Counted from the first letter of the stretch, positions 1 to 8,785 are shown. The stretch: DNA of 64,000 bases from Pseudomonas viridiflava (GCF_900589395.1 NZ_UUIS01000023.1:30590-94589); one strand, 5' to 3'. Notes: a model not told the origin generated them from the sequence alone. Numbers and translations: made by a program.

Positions 1-152
1 ACGCTTTCAGCATGCATCCGAAGGTGTCAGCCAGACACGCCAGGCCAGCCGGGACCTGGCCTCGCAGGCACAGGTACTCAGTGCTCTTGTGTCGCGCTTT
101 CAGACCTGAGCGGGACTTGCTACCGGTCATTTTCCGGTTGCTCTGGTTTTTG
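1..152. other. Left edge, no gene recognised
   Basis: No reading frame here has a recognisable product or a convincing start with a ribosome-binding site. A short imperfect hairpin (ACCGG...CCGGT, about 123-140) lies just downstream of the regulator gene that ends at 153 and could help end its transcript, but it lacks a clear T run. Confidence 0.4.
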
Positions 153-638
153 TCATCCCATCCCCAACAACTCGCCCACCGGCAGCCGATGGGTGGTTTT
201 CAGCTCGCGCAGGGAAAGATTGGAGCGGATGCTGGTAACCCCCGGCAGCTTGCGCAGGACCTTTTCGACAAACCGGCTGTAGCCATCCAGGTCCTTGGCG
301 ACCACTTGCAACAAGTAGTCGGCCTCGCCGGTGGTGTTGTGGCAACTGAGCACCTGCGGGGCGGACGCGATGATGCGCTCGAAATGCGCGGTCGCCTCTT
401 CGCCGTGTTCATGGCAGGAAATCTGCACGAACGCCATGACCCCAAGCCCCAGTTGCTTGCGGTTCAACACCGCCTGGTAGCCCTCGATGATGCCGCTGTC
501 TTCGAGCCGCTTCTGCCGACGCCAGCAGGACGCCTCGCTGAGTGACAATTGCTCGGCGAGCTTCACGTTCGACAGCCTGCCATCACGCTGCAAGCATTCC
601 GATAGTGCGATGTCCAGCTTGTCCATGACCGCGCTCAT
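153..638 (-). CDS. Lrp/AsnC family transcriptional regulator
   Basis: This is a 161-residue DNA-binding regulator of the Lrp/AsnC (feast/famine) family, a usual length. An N-terminal winged HTH (about residues 5-60, with LAEQLSLSEASCWRRQKRLE) is followed by an alpha/beta RAM (AsnC ligand-binding) domain (about 70-150). Family members form dimers to octamers and usually respond to an amino acid. The start has AAGGA seven bases upstream. The gene is divergent from the zinc alcohol dehydrogenase at 785 across 146 bp, the usual arrangement for an Lrp-type local regulator and its target, so regulation of that gene is a reasonable inference. The effector cannot be read from the sequence. Confidence 0.93.
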   Translation of the reverse strand: MSAVMDKLDIALSECLQRDGRLSNVKLAEQLSLSEASCWRRQKRLEDSGIIEGYQAVLNRKQLGLGVMAFVQISCHEHGEEATAHFERIIASAPQVLSCHNTTGEADYLLQVVAKDLDGYSRFVEKVLRKLPGVTSIRSNLSLRELKTTHRLPVGELLGMG

Positions 639-709
639 GAAAGAATCCTTCAGTTCGGGGTAATTTTATGAGGCTTTATTTCACAATGCCGGAGACGCCC
701 CTTGCAAAT

Positions 710-724
710 TGAAAAGTAATTTCA
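710..724. promoter_or_regulatory. Possible Lrp/AsnC operator dyad
   Basis: A 15-bp dyad, TGAAA-n5-TTTCA, lies in the AT-rich divergent region between the Lrp/AsnC regulator and the alcohol dehydrogenase. Lrp-family sites are often degenerate palindromes of about 15 bp near the divergent promoter. The link is inferred from position and symmetry only. Confidence 0.3.
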
Positions 725-784
725 GGCCGTTGATCCATACTTTTCACCACACGGTCCGTGCGTTTTCCAGACAGAGGTAACTCC

Positions 785-1825
785 ATGAAAGCAGTTGTGT
801 ACGAAGCCTTTTCCCGGCCCCCCAGGCTGATGAGTGTTGAGGATCCTGCGCCCGAGCCGCATGGCGTGGTGGTCGAGGTGCTGGGCACGGGTGTGTGTCG
901 CAGCGACTGGCATGGCTGGAAGGGGCATGATCCGGACATCCAGTTGCCGCACGTGCCAGGCCATGAACTGGCAGGCGTGGTCGCGGCTGTTGGCAGGGAC
1001 GTGCGCAAGTGGAAGGTGGGGGATCGCATCACGGTGCCGTTCGTGGGTGGCTGCGGGGCATGCCCGGAGTGCAACAGCGGCCAGCAGCAGGTGTGTCATG
1101 CGCAGTTCCAGCCGGGCTTCACCCACTGGGGCTCGTTTGCGCAGTACGTAGGCATTCATCAGGCTGACCTGAACCTGGTAGCGTTGCCGGAACACATGGA
1201 TTACGCGACGGCAGCCAGCCTGGGCTGCCGGTTTGTCACCTCGTTTCGCGCCGTGGTCGACCAGGGCCGGGTCAGTGCCGGGCAGTGGGTGGCGGTGCAT
1301 GGCTGTGGCGGCGTTGGCCTGTCAGCGGTGATGATCGCCCAGGCGGTCGGTGCGAACGTCATCGCCATCGACATTGCCGAGGACAAACTGCAGCTGGCGC
1401 GTTCACTGGGGGCCGTGGCGACGGTCAATGCCAGCCAGGTCGCCAATGTGGTCGAGGCGGTGCAGGACATCACCCAGGGCGGGGCACATGTGTCTCTGGA
1501 TGCGCTGGGGCACCCGACCACCTGCTTCAACTCCATCAGCAACCTGAGGCGTCGTGGCCGGCATGTGCAGGTGGGACTGATGCTCGCCGATCACAGCACC
1601 CCGATCGTGCCGATGAGCAAGGTCATCGCCCACGAGCTTGAGATCGTCGGCAGTCACGGGATGCAGGCGCATCGCTATGGCGCGATGCTGGACATGATCA
1701 CCTCAGGCAAGCTGGCGCCTGAAAAACTGGTGGGCAAAACCATCAGCCTGGAACAATCGATCGATGCACTGATGAACATGGACCGGTTTGAAACGGCCGG
1801 AGTGACAGTGATAACCGCTTTCTGA
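785..1825 (+). CDS. Zinc-dependent alcohol dehydrogenase family protein
   Basis: This 346-residue medium-chain dehydrogenase/reductase oxidises an alcohol with NAD(P). The N-terminal GroES-like domain carries the catalytic-zinc Cys ([11 protein letters not shown]) and the GHE motif. The four-cysteine structural-zinc loop ([16 protein letters not shown]) is present. The Rossmann fold has GCGGVG at about residues 172-177. The start at 785 is preferred to an upstream in-frame ATG at 758 because AGAGGTAA lies just before it. The gene is divergent from an Lrp/AsnC regulator that probably controls it. The substrate is not resolved; the sequence resembles the alcohol dehydrogenase catalytic-domain proteins common in Pseudomonas and is not obviously a formaldehyde or glutathione-dependent enzyme. 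Confidence 0.92.
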   Translation: MKAVVYEAFSRPPRLMSVEDPAPEPHGVVVEVLGTGVCRSDWHGWKGHDPDIQLPHVPGHELAGVVAAVGRDVRKWKVGDRITVPFVGGCGACPECNSGQQQVCHAQFQPGFTHWGSFAQYVGIHQADLNLVALPEHMDYATAASLGCRFVTSFRAVVDQGRVSAGQWVAVHGCGGVGLSAVMIAQAVGANVIAIDIAEDKLQLARSLGAVATVNASQVANVVEAVQDITQGGAHVSLDALGHPTTCFNSISNLRRRGRHVQVGLMLADHSTPIVPMSKVIAHELEIVGSHGMQAHRYGAMLDMITSGKLAPEKLVGKTISLEQSIDALMNMDRFETAGVTVITAF

Positions 1826-1840
1826 TCGGCGCGCCCCTGT

Positions 1841-2028
1841 GTAGGAGCGCGCTCTGCCCGCGACCGAGTGCGCAGCGCTCGCAAAATCTCGGAAACGCTG
1901 AAAATCTACAGCGAATGACCGAAAAATCTCGGAAACGCTGAAAATTTATAGCGAATGACCGAAAAATCTTGGAAACGCTGAAAATTTACGACTGCTGCGC
2001 ACTCGGTCGCGGGCAAGCGCGCTCCTAC
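1841..2028. repeat. REP-type composite element A with internal 40-bp tandem repeats
   Basis: Two inverted REP-like arms (GTAGGAGCGCGCTCTGCCCG at 1841 and its near-reverse complement ending at 2028) enclose a spacer. The spacer holds about two and a half copies of a 40-bp tandem unit (1883-1922, 1923-1962, partial from 1963) around the core GGAAACGCTGAAAAT. Similar arms and the same spacer core recur at 18382-18492; a related element lies at 20783-20977. Confidence 0.85.
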
Positions 2029-2066
2029 AAGCCAGTCAGCCGCGAATCAAGCCAGTCAGCCGCGAA
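2028..2066. repeat. 20-bp tandem duplication at the 3' end of the PfpI-like gene
   Basis: The unit CAAGCCAGTCAGCCGCGAA occurs at 2028-2046 and again at 2048-2066. The second copy contains the last codons and stop of the amidotransferase-like gene, so the gene terminus has been copied into the spacer next to the REP element. Confidence 0.85.
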
Positions 2067-2736
2067 CCAGTTCGATCAGTGTCCTGGCCACGCCTTCGGA
2101 GCTGGCGGGGTTCTGGCCGGTGATCAGGCGGTCGTCTTCCACCACGAACGAGCCCCAGTCCGGGCCTTTTTCGTACAGTGCACCGGCCTTTTCGAATTCG
2201 GTCTCGATCAGAAACGGCACCACGTCGGTCAGGCCCACGGCCTCTTCTTCGCTGTTGGTAAAGCCGGTGACCCGGCGACCTTCGATCAGCAGCGCACCGT
2301 TGGCGGCCTTGACGTGGCGCAGCACGCCCGGCGCATGGCAGACAAACCCGATCGGCCGGCCGGTGCGCAAAAAGGCCTCGATCAGGTTGATCGAGGTCTG
2401 CGACTCGGCCAGGTCCCACAGCGGACCATGGCCGCCTGGGTAAAACACGGTGTCGAAGTCTTCGACCTTGACGGTGTCCAGCTTGACCGTATGGGCCAGG
2501 GCTTGCTGGGCGGCATCATCGGCCTTGTAGCGCTCGGTGGCTTCGGTCTGTGCGTCAGGCTCGTCACTCTTGGGGTCCAGCGGCGGCTGGCCACCGGCAG
2601 GCGAAGCCAGGACCACCTCAGCGCCGGCATCCTTGAAGGCGTAGTAGGGCGCTGCAAACTCTTCCAGCCAGAAACCGGTTTTCTTCCCGGTATTGCCCAG
2701 TTGGTCGTGGGATGTCAGGACCATCAATACGTTCAT
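2056..2736 (-). CDS. Type 1 glutamine amidotransferase domain-containing protein (DJ-1/PfpI family)
   Basis: This 226-residue protein belongs to the DJ-1/PfpI superfamily, whose characterised members are glyoxalase III/deglycase-type stress enzymes or chaperones (Hsp31/HchA-like). The nucleophile elbow is GFVCHAPGV with Cys133 followed by His134. A glycine-rich loop, FYPGGHGPLWDL, lies at about residues 99-109, and the N-terminal strand MNVLMVLTSHD leads into an acidic GFWLEEF motif. I chose the ATG at 2736 because residues upstream of it look non-coding and an AGGCAAGAG sequence precedes it. It is divergent from the catalase-like gene at 2978, consistent with a stress role (inference). Confidence 0.88.
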   Translation of the reverse strand: MNVLMVLTSHDQLGNTGKKTGFWLEEFAAPYYAFKDAGAEVVLASPAGGQPPLDPKSDEPDAQTEATERYKADDAAQQALAHTVKLDTVKVEDFDTVFYPGGHGPLWDLAESQTSINLIEAFLRTGRPIGFVCHAPGVLRHVKAANGALLIEGRRVTGFTNSEEEAVGLTDVVPFLIETEFEKAGALYEKGPDWGSFVVEDDRLITGQNPASSEGVARTLIELVRG

Positions 2737-2977
2737 GTCTCTTGCCTCGTTCCAGGGGGTTCGGCCTTTGGTGAGTGGCGCCTCGGGCACATCAATGTCG
2801 TTATGACTGTTTGAGTCGCATGATGGCTCAAGTTCCCAAACAAATGTTTGCTTCTGATACAGCGGCGGTTCAGTTGCGCTGAAGTATTGAACTCCTCTGG
2901 CTCGCCGATGATCTCTACCCGACGCGCCACAGCCTGCCGCGGGCATCTCGGCCTTCATCATCAGGAAGCGTTATCTC

Positions 2978-4048
2978 ATGCCCGACACCCGTAATACCTT
3001 TATTCGCAAGTGGTGGCCGGTGCCTGTGATCGGCGCCATTGCCGGCTCGCTGCTGCTGGCGTTTGCCTGGAGCGCCGGCTGGGTCGGCGACCGGGTCACC
3101 GCCAAGGCCTTCGTCAATGCCTCGCCGACCTTCCCGCCAGGCTTTCGCCGCGCACACGGCAAGGGCCTGTGCTATGCGGCCACCTTCCGCCCGACCGAGG
3201 CGGGCCGGGCACTGTCCAGGGCTCGCGCCTTTTCCCAGGCCGAGGTGCCAGTGACAGGGCGCTTTTCGGTCGGCTCGGGCAACCCGTTTGCCACCGATGA
3301 TTCGAGCAAGGTCATCAGCATGGCCTTGCTGATGACCACTGACGACCAGCAGCAGTGGCGCATGGCGATGAACAACCAGCCGTTCTTTGCCACCCACAAC
3401 GCCGAGGGTTTCCTGGCCCTGCAAAAGGCCACCGCGCCGGATCCTGCCACCGGCAAGCCGGATCCTGAGCGTCTGGCGCAGTTTCTGGCCCAGTACCCCG
3501 AGGCGAAGAAATTCCTTGAACGGGCCAGGCAGGCACCGGCACCAGGCAGCTATGCCGGGGTGAGCTTCAACGGCATCAATGCCTTTTACATGACCGGCGC
3601 ACAAGGCAACCGCGTGCCCGTGCGCTGGTCCTTGCGCGCCCATGACCGTTTTACGGAGCGTGACCCCAAGGCTGGCCCCGATTACCTGTTCCAGGACCTG
3701 AAAACCAAGCTGGCCAACAAGCCGTTGTATTGGGATTTTGTCCTGCAACTGGCACAGCCGGGTGATCCGGTCGACGATCCGTCCCAGCCCTGGCCCGATG
3801 ATCGCCAGCAGGTGGTGGCCGGTACGGTGGAGGTGACCTCGGTCACCGACCAGGCCACCGGCGCCTGCCGCGACGTCAATTTCGACCCCACGATCCTGCC
3901 TGACGGCGTCGAGGTGTCGAACGACCCGATTCTCAATGCCCGCTCGGCCGCTTATTCGCGCTCGTTCAACCAGCGTGAGCGAGAAGTCGGCTACGGCAAG
4001 GCCACCGATGCCGTTGGCCAGCCGGCCCAACCAAGGAGCACCCCATGA
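2978..4048 (+). CDS. Catalase family peroxidase (SrpA-like), membrane-anchored/periplasmic
   Basis: This is a 356-residue compact catalase-fold haem peroxidase, much shorter than classical catalases (about 480 or more). An N-terminal hydrophobic segment (about residues 13-35) acts as a signal anchor, placing the enzyme in the periplasm. The distal haem histidine is His60 in RRAHGKG, and the proximal ligand motif R-x3-Y is Arg322/Tyr326 in RSAAYSRSF. AGGAAG precedes the start. The stop overlaps the start of a cytochrome b561 gene (ATGA), so the two are co-translated; an electron link between the membrane cytochrome and the peroxidase is likely but inferred. Confidence 0.93.
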   Translation: MPDTRNTFIRKWWPVPVIGAIAGSLLLAFAWSAGWVGDRVTAKAFVNASPTFPPGFRRAHGKGLCYAATFRPTEAGRALSRARAFSQAEVPVTGRFSVGSGNPFATDDSSKVISMALLMTTDDQQQWRMAMNNQPFFATHNAEGFLALQKATAPDPATGKPDPERLAQFLAQYPEAKKFLERARQAPAPGSYAGVSFNGINAFYMTGAQGNRVPVRWSLRAHDRFTERDPKAGPDYLFQDLKTKLANKPLYWDFVLQLAQPGDPVDDPSQPWPDDRQQVVAGTVEVTSVTDQATGACRDVNFDPTILPDGVEVSNDPILNARSAAYSRSFNQREREVGYGKATDAVGQPAQPRSTP

Positions 4049-4593
4049 AGCCGTCCAACCCTGCATCGCCACGGCACTTCAACACCCTGGCGCGGCTGCT
4101 GCACTGGCTGATGGCATTCATGATCCTGGCCATGCTGTTCATCGGCGTAGGCATGGTCAGTTCGGTGCATCACCGCCTGTTTCTCATCGACCTGCACCGT
4201 CCGCTCGGTTTGGCGATCCTGGTGCTGGTCGTGGTGCGCCTGCTCAATCGCCTGACCCATACGCCACCGCCGTTGCCGGCCAGCGTACCGGGCTGGCAGG
4301 CCTTCGTGGCCAAGGCCTCGCACTGGGTGCTGTATGGCCTGATGCTGGTGCTGCCCATCCTGGGCTGGGCCGTGCTGTCGGCCGGCGGTTACCCGGTCAC
4401 GGTCGTGGCCGGCTGGAACCTGCCGGCCATCGTCCCGGCCAGCCCGCAGGCTTACGCCTGGTTGCGCGATGCCCACGGCCTGCTGGCCTGGACCCTGTTC
4501 GCCACGGTGCTGGCGCACTTGTCGGCCGCGCTGCTGCATGCCTGGGTGTTTCGCGACGGCGTGTTTTCGCAGATGACCTGGCGTCGGCGTTGA
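4045..4593 (+). CDS. Cytochrome b561 family protein
   Basis: This 182-residue integral membrane protein has four predicted transmembrane helices of the bacterial cytochrome b561/b-type family. It starts with RHFNTLARLLHWLMAFMILA, the usual His-bearing first helix, and further haem-ligand histidines are seen in LIDLHRPLG, ASHWVLYG and VLAHLSAALLHAW. It should move electrons from quinol across the membrane. Its start overlaps the stop of the SrpA-like catalase gene, so it probably serves as the electron donor for that periplasmic peroxidase (inference from co-translation). Confidence 0.92.
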   Translation: MKPSNPASPRHFNTLARLLHWLMAFMILAMLFIGVGMVSSVHHRLFLIDLHRPLGLAILVLVVVRLLNRLTHTPPPLPASVPGWQAFVAKASHWVLYGLMLVLPILGWAVLSAGGYPVTVVAGWNLPAIVPASPQAYAWLRDAHGLLAWTLFATVLAHLSAALLHAWVFRDGVFSQMTWRRR

Positions 4594-4752
4594 TCGCCAT
4601 TCACCGTTTTGTAGGAGCGCCACAGGGCCGCGATTTCTTTACAGGGCTACTGGCACTGCGCCGTTTCGCTTGGGTCATAACCGTAACCCCTGCCGGCGGT
4701 GCGCGGCGGCGTTGCGCAGGGAGCTTTCATTTCCTTCGTGCGGAAGCTTGCC
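4594..4752. other. Short intergenic region with a degenerate REP fragment
   Basis: About 160 bp between the cytochrome b561 gene and the MFS gene. It contains a degenerate REP-like stretch (GTAGGAGCGCCACAGGGCCG, from about 4611). No gene was recognised. The MFS gene is probably transcribed separately. Confidence 0.5.
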
Positions 4753-6045
4753 ATGTCAGCCACCCCATCCTCTGGCGCCGCTTCACGCGGCGGTCCTTCG
4801 CGCGGTACCCGGCGCGGCCTGGACATGCTCAATTTCACCCTGGCCGATGTGCGTGACGGCCTGGGGCCATACCTGGCCATCTACCTGATTGCGGTGCGCG
4901 GCCCCGGTGAAGGCTGGAACGAGGCCACGGTCGGCTTCGTCATGACCCTGGCCGGTTTTGCCGGCCTGCTGGCGCAAACCCCAATGGGCGCGCTGATCGA
5001 CCGAACCCCCAACAAGCGCGCCATGATCGGCATCGCCGCACTGATGGTTACCCTGTGCTGCGTGGTGCTGCCACTGGTGTCGAACGTCTACATGGTTGCC
5101 GCCACCCAGTCGCTGGCGCAAATCGCAGCGGCGGTCTTTGCCCCGGCACTGGCGGCCATCACCCTGGGCATCGTCGGCCCGGCGGCCTTTACCCGGCACA
5201 TTGGCCGCAACGAAGGGTTCAACCATGCCGGCAATGCGTTTTCAGCGGCGCTGGCGGCGATGCTGGGCTATGCCTTCGGGCCGATGGTGGTGTTCTGGCT
5301 CATGGGCATCATGGCAGTGGCATCCATTGCCGCCCTGTGGCGCGTGCCGGCTCATGAAATCGACGACAACCTGGCCCGGGGCCTGGAGAGCAACGCCGCG
5401 CCGCATGCGCATGCGCCGGTCTCGGCCTGGCAGGCGCTGCTGTCGAACCGGCACCTGATGCTGCTGGCGCTGCTGGCGGCGATCTTTCACCTGGCCAACG
5501 CGGCCATGCTGACCTCCATCGGCCAGCAACTGACCTACATCGTCGGCAAGGACAGCGCCACTTCACTGGTGGCGCTGTGCATCGTGGCGGCCCAGTGCGT
5601 GATGGTGCCGGTGGCAATCCTGACGGGCCGCAGCGCCGACCGCTTCGGGCGCAAGCCGATCTTCCTGGTGGCCTTTGCGGTGCTGGCGTTGCGCGGTGTG
5701 CTCTACACCTTTTCCGATAACCCGTACTACCTGGTGGCCGTGCAGTGCCTGGACGGCGTTGGCGCCGGTATCTACGGCGCGCTGATTCCGGTAATCGTGG
5801 CCGACCTGACCCGAGGCACCGGACGGTTCAATGTCAGCCAGGGCGCCATTGCCACCGCGCAAGGCGTGGGTGCGGCCATCAGCGCCACGATTGCCGGGCT
5901 GATCATCGTCAACTTCAGCTACGCCCACGCCTTCATGGTGCTGGCCGGCATCGCCGGACTGGGCTTTGTGCTGTACCTGCTGCTGATGCCCGAAACCGCC
6001 AACACGTCGGCGTCACAGAAGGTGCCCACCCAATCGCCTGCCTGA
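4753..6045 (+). CDS. MFS transporter
   Basis: This 430-residue major facilitator superfamily permease has about 12 hydrophobic segments. The loop between helices 2 and 3 carries the MFS signature GALIDRTPNKRAMIG, and the duplicate signature in the second half reads GRSADRFGRKPIF. The substrate is not evident. The start at 4753 is preferred to an in-frame ATG at 4699 because GGAAG lies seven bases upstream and the extra 18 residues look non-coding. It is not clearly in an operon with its neighbours, although ggt follows after 91 bp on the same strand. Confidence 0.9.
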   Translation: MSATPSSGAASRGGPSRGTRRGLDMLNFTLADVRDGLGPYLAIYLIAVRGPGEGWNEATVGFVMTLAGFAGLLAQTPMGALIDRTPNKRAMIGIAALMVTLCCVVLPLVSNVYMVAATQSLAQIAAAVFAPALAAITLGIVGPAAFTRHIGRNEGFNHAGNAFSAALAAMLGYAFGPMVVFWLMGIMAVASIAALWRVPAHEIDDNLARGLESNAAPHAHAPVSAWQALLSNRHLMLLALLAAIFHLANAAMLTSIGQQLTYIVGKDSATSLVALCIVAAQCVMVPVAILTGRSADRFGRKPIFLVAFAVLALRGVLYTFSDNPYYLVAVQCLDGVGAGIYGALIPVIVADLTRGTGRFNVSQGAIATAQGVGAAISATIAGLIIVNFSYAHAFMVLAGIAGLGFVLYLLLMPETANTSASQKVPTQSPA

Positions 6046-6136
6046 CCGATAGCCAAAGGCCTGGGCTGTTTGCATTTTGCCGCTATGCTCAGGCAGTGCC
6101 ACACCTCCCAGACCTTTGCAAAGGATGACGTTGTCC

Positions 6137-7864
6137 ATGATCTACAGGAAGTTGACCGCACTTGTCGTTGTCTCGTTTGCGCTGGGCGAAGCCCCCTTCG
6201 TCCATGGCGCTTCCACCGCACCGGTCGCCGCCGAGAACGGCATGGTGGTGACCGCCCAGCACCTGGCCAGCCATGTCGGGGTGGACGTGCTCAAGGCCGG
6301 CGGCAATGCCGTGGATGCGGCGGTGGCGGTGGGCTATGCGCTGGCCGTGGTCTATCCGGCGGCCGGTAACCTGGGCGGCGGCGGTTTCATGACTGTGCAG
6401 ATGGCCGATGGCAAGAAAACCTTTCTCGACTTCCGCGAAAAGGCGCCCCTGGCGGCCACAGCCAACATGTACCTGGACAAGGACGGCAACGTGATCCCCG
6501 GCCTGAGCGCGCGCGGCCATCTGGCGGTGGGCGTGCCGGGCACCGTCTCGGGCATGGAATACGCCCGCGAAAAGTACGGCAGCAAGCCGCGCAGCGAACT
6601 GATCGCGCCGGCCGTCAAGCTGGCTGAAGAAGGCTTTGTGCTGGAGCAGGGCGACGTCGACCTGCTGTGGACCGCCACCGAAGACTTCAAGAAAGACATG
6701 AAGGACTCCGGTTCCATCTTCCTGCATGACGGCAAGCCGATGCAGGTCGGCCAGAAACTGGTGCAGAAAGACCTGGCCAGGACCCTGCGCGAAATTTCCA
6801 GCAAGGGCCAGGACGGCTTCTACAAGGGCTGGGTGGCCGAGGCCATCGTCAATTCCAGCAAGGCGGGCAAGGGCATCATTGCCCAGGCCGACCTTGACCG
6901 CTACAAGACCCGTGAGCTGGCTCCGGTCGAGTGCGACTACCGCGGCTACCACGTGGTGTCAGCGCCGCCGCCCAGTTCAGGCGGGGTGGTGATCTGCGAA
7001 ATCCTTAACATCCTCGAAGGCTACCCGATGCCGGAACTGGGTTTCCGCTCGGCCCAGGGCATGCATTACCAGATCGAGGCCATGCGCCATGCCTATGTCG
7101 ACCGCAACAGTTACCTGGGTGACCCGGACTTCGTGAAAAACCCGGTCGAGCGCCTGCTCGACAAGGGCTATGCGGACACGCTGCGCAAGGCCATCGACCC
7201 GCAGAAAGCCGCCGTGTCCAAGGACCTGGCACCGGGCATCGTGCCGCATGAAGGCAACAACACCACGCATTATTCGATCGTCGACAAGTGGGGCAATGCG
7301 GTGTCGGTGACCTACACCCTCAACGACTGGTTCGGTGCCGGGGTCATGGCCAGCACCACCGGCGTACTGCTCAACGACGAGATGGACGACTTTACTGTCA
7401 AGGTCGGCGTGCCCAACATGTACGGCCTGGTGCAGGGCGAGGCCAACGCCATCGCGCCCGGCAAGACGCCGCTGTCATCCATGAGCCCGACCATCGTCAC
7501 CAAGGATGGCAAGCCGGTCATGGTGGTCGGCACCCCTGGCGGCAGCCGGATCATCACTGCCACCTTGCTGACCATGCTCAATGTCATCGACTACGGCATG
7601 AACATCCAGGAAGCCGTGGACGCGCCCAAGTTCCACCAGCAATGGCTGCCGGAAGAAACCAACCTGGAAACCTTCGCCATCAGCCCCGACACCCGCAAGA
7701 TCCTCGAAGGCTGGGGGCATAAGTTCAGCGGGCCGCAAGACCCCAACCACATGGCCGCCATCCTGGTCGGCGCGCCGACGCTGAACGGTGAACCGGTGGG
7801 CAACAACAAGTACTACGGCGCCAACGATCCACGGCGCAACACCGGGTTGTCGCTGGGCTATTGA
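6137..7864 (+). CDS. ggt: Gamma-glutamyltransferase (gamma-glutamyltranspeptidase)
   Basis: This 575-residue periplasmic Ntn-hydrolase cleaves gamma-glutamyl bonds such as those in glutathione and transfers or hydrolyses the glutamyl group. An N-terminal signal peptide (about residues 1-25, ending near VHGAS) is present. The precursor self-cleaves before the catalytic threonine, which by comparison with E. coli Ggt is Thr376 in NNTTHYSIVD. The downstream substrate-binding PLSSMSPT and GTPGGSRI motifs are intact. The start at 6137 is preferred because AAGGA lies about 11 bases upstream, whereas the in-frame ATG at 6125 abuts that site. It lies next to the methylated-amine locus, but a functional link is not shown. 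Confidence 0.95.
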   Translation: MIYRKLTALVVVSFALGEAPFVHGASTAPVAAENGMVVTAQHLASHVGVDVLKAGGNAVDAAVAVGYALAVVYPAAGNLGGGGFMTVQMADGKKTFLDFREKAPLAATANMYLDKDGNVIPGLSARGHLAVGVPGTVSGMEYAREKYGSKPRSELIAPAVKLAEEGFVLEQGDVDLLWTATEDFKKDMKDSGSIFLHDGKPMQVGQKLVQKDLARTLREISSKGQDGFYKGWVAEAIVNSSKAGKGIIAQADLDRYKTRELAPVECDYRGYHVVSAPPPSSGGVVICEILNILEGYPMPELGFRSAQGMHYQIEAMRHAYVDRNSYLGDPDFVKNPVERLLDKGYADTLRKAIDPQKAAVSKDLAPGIVPHEGNNTTHYSIVDKWGNAVSVTYTLNDWFGAGVMASTTGVLLNDEMDDFTVKVGVPNMYGLVQGEANAIAPGKTPLSSMSPTIVTKDGKPVMVVGTPGGSRIITATLLTMLNVIDYGMNIQEAVDAPKFHQQWLPEETNLETFAISPDTRKILEGWGHKFSGPQDPNHMAAILVGAPTLNGEPVGNNKYYGANDPRRNTGLSLGY

Positions 7865-7978
7865 GCCGTTGCGTGCCTGGAGAATGAGCGGGTCGCCGCT
7901 GAAAGGTGGCCCGCACTCTGTGGGCGGGGCCGGTCGGCGCCCCGATCAGCCCGCCGCAGGCCCGCATGGTCACTGCAA
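7865..7978. terminator. Convergent intergenic region with possible terminator hairpin
   Basis: A hairpin GCCCGCA-CTC-TGTGGGC (7909-7925, one G-U pair) lies between the convergent ggt and LuxR-type genes and could end transcripts from either side. No clear T run follows. The CATGGTCACTG near 7965 also appears next to the GC-rich hairpin at 40609-40635. Confidence 0.35.
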
Positions 7979-8608
7979 TCAGGCGCCCACCTCGAAGATC
8001 ACCCCTTCGACCCCCACGATCTCCCCGCTGTTCGAATACAGCCCCACGCCTGTTTCGCAGACGTCCTTGATACGCCCGTCGGCGCAGCAGATCCGGTACC
8101 GCAACTGAAACGGCTCATGCTTGAGCAACGCACATTGCACGCAGTACCAGACGTAGTCGGCGTACTCCTCCAGGATCAACGAGCCAAAGCTGTGTTCGCG
8201 CATCAGTTGCTCGGCCGAGTAGCCGGTCAGGTGCAGGCAGCCTTCGCTGACGTACTGCATGCGCCAGGCACGTACGTTGTCGCCCTTGTAGATCAGGGCA
8301 GGCAAATCATTGACCAGCCCGCTGACACTGACGCTGGCAGGCCGCTCAGTGAGCGTTATCGGTTCATGGCCTTGCTGCTGCGCTTCATGACGATGCATCC
8401 ACGACGCCAGCTCCAGGCGTGAATGCAGATCGAATTTGCGCAGCAGGTTGCGCACATAAATCTTCACGGTCGCCTCGCTGATGCCCAATTCCCGGGCGAT
8501 CTGCTTGTTGTTGTGCCCGGCGGTGATCAGGCCCAGGGTCTGTTTTTCGCGCTCGGTCAGCGACTGGGTTGCCGGCAGCGGCAAGGGCGCGGGGCGGGTC
8601 ATGTGCAC
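7979..8608 (-). CDS. LuxR-type HTH regulator with C-terminal PAS domain
   Basis: This is a roughly 209-residue regulator. A LuxR/FixJ-type HTH lies at the N-terminus (SLTEREKQTLGLITAGHN through ATVKIYVRNLLRKF) and a PAS-fold sensor at the C-terminus (about the last 115 residues, with YVSEGCLHLTGYSAEQLM and the PAC-like RYRICCADGRIKDVCE). This is the reverse of the usual sensor-then-HTH order. The GTG at 8608 is my preferred start because GGAGG lies six bases upstream; an ATG at 8602 is the alternative. It is divergent from the dimethylamine monooxygenase gene run across about 180 bp, so it is the likely regulator of methylated-amine use (inference). Confidence 0.88.
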   Translation of the reverse strand: MHMTRPAPLPLPATQSLTEREKQTLGLITAGHNNKQIARELGISEATVKIYVRNLLRKFDLHSRLELASWMHRHEAQQQGHEPITLTERPASVSVSGLVNDLPALIYKGDNVRAWRMQYVSEGCLHLTGYSAEQLMREHSFGSLILEEYADYVWYCVQCALLKHEPFQLRYRICCADGRIKDVCETGVGLYSNSGEIVGVEGVIFEVGA

Positions 8609-8668
8609 GTGTGTCCTCCCGTCTTGTAAGTCTTCAGTTCCAGCAAGTTCCATGCCCTGTACCGTCGA

Positions 8669-8686
8669 CTACGCCTTTGGGAGTAG
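8669..8686. promoter_or_regulatory. Candidate operator dyad for the LuxR-type regulator
   Basis: The 18-bp dyad CTACGCCTTTGGGAGTAG (arms CTACnCC / GGnGTAG) sits between the LuxR-type regulator and the divergent dimethylamine monooxygenase genes. NarL/LuxR-type regulators often bind seven-base TAC-containing half-sites arranged this way. It was identified by symmetry and position only. Confidence 0.4.
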
Positions 8687-8785
8687 CCCGTCTGGAGGAT
8701 TGAGAGAACATGCCTGATGGGAAATTATCTTGCTCATGGAGAAACAGCTCCGGGCAATCCTGCCTTCGTCATTGCGAGGCTCGAC

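Noticed and set aside
1883..1985. Tandem 40-bp units as a possible CRISPR array
   Set aside because: The units are contiguous, without unique spacers, and lie inside REP arms. No cas genes are present.
6137..7864. Ggt as part of the gamma-glutamylmethylamide route for methylamine
   Set aside because: Ggt is periplasmic and that pathway uses the cytosolic ligase GmaS. Closeness alone is weak evidence.
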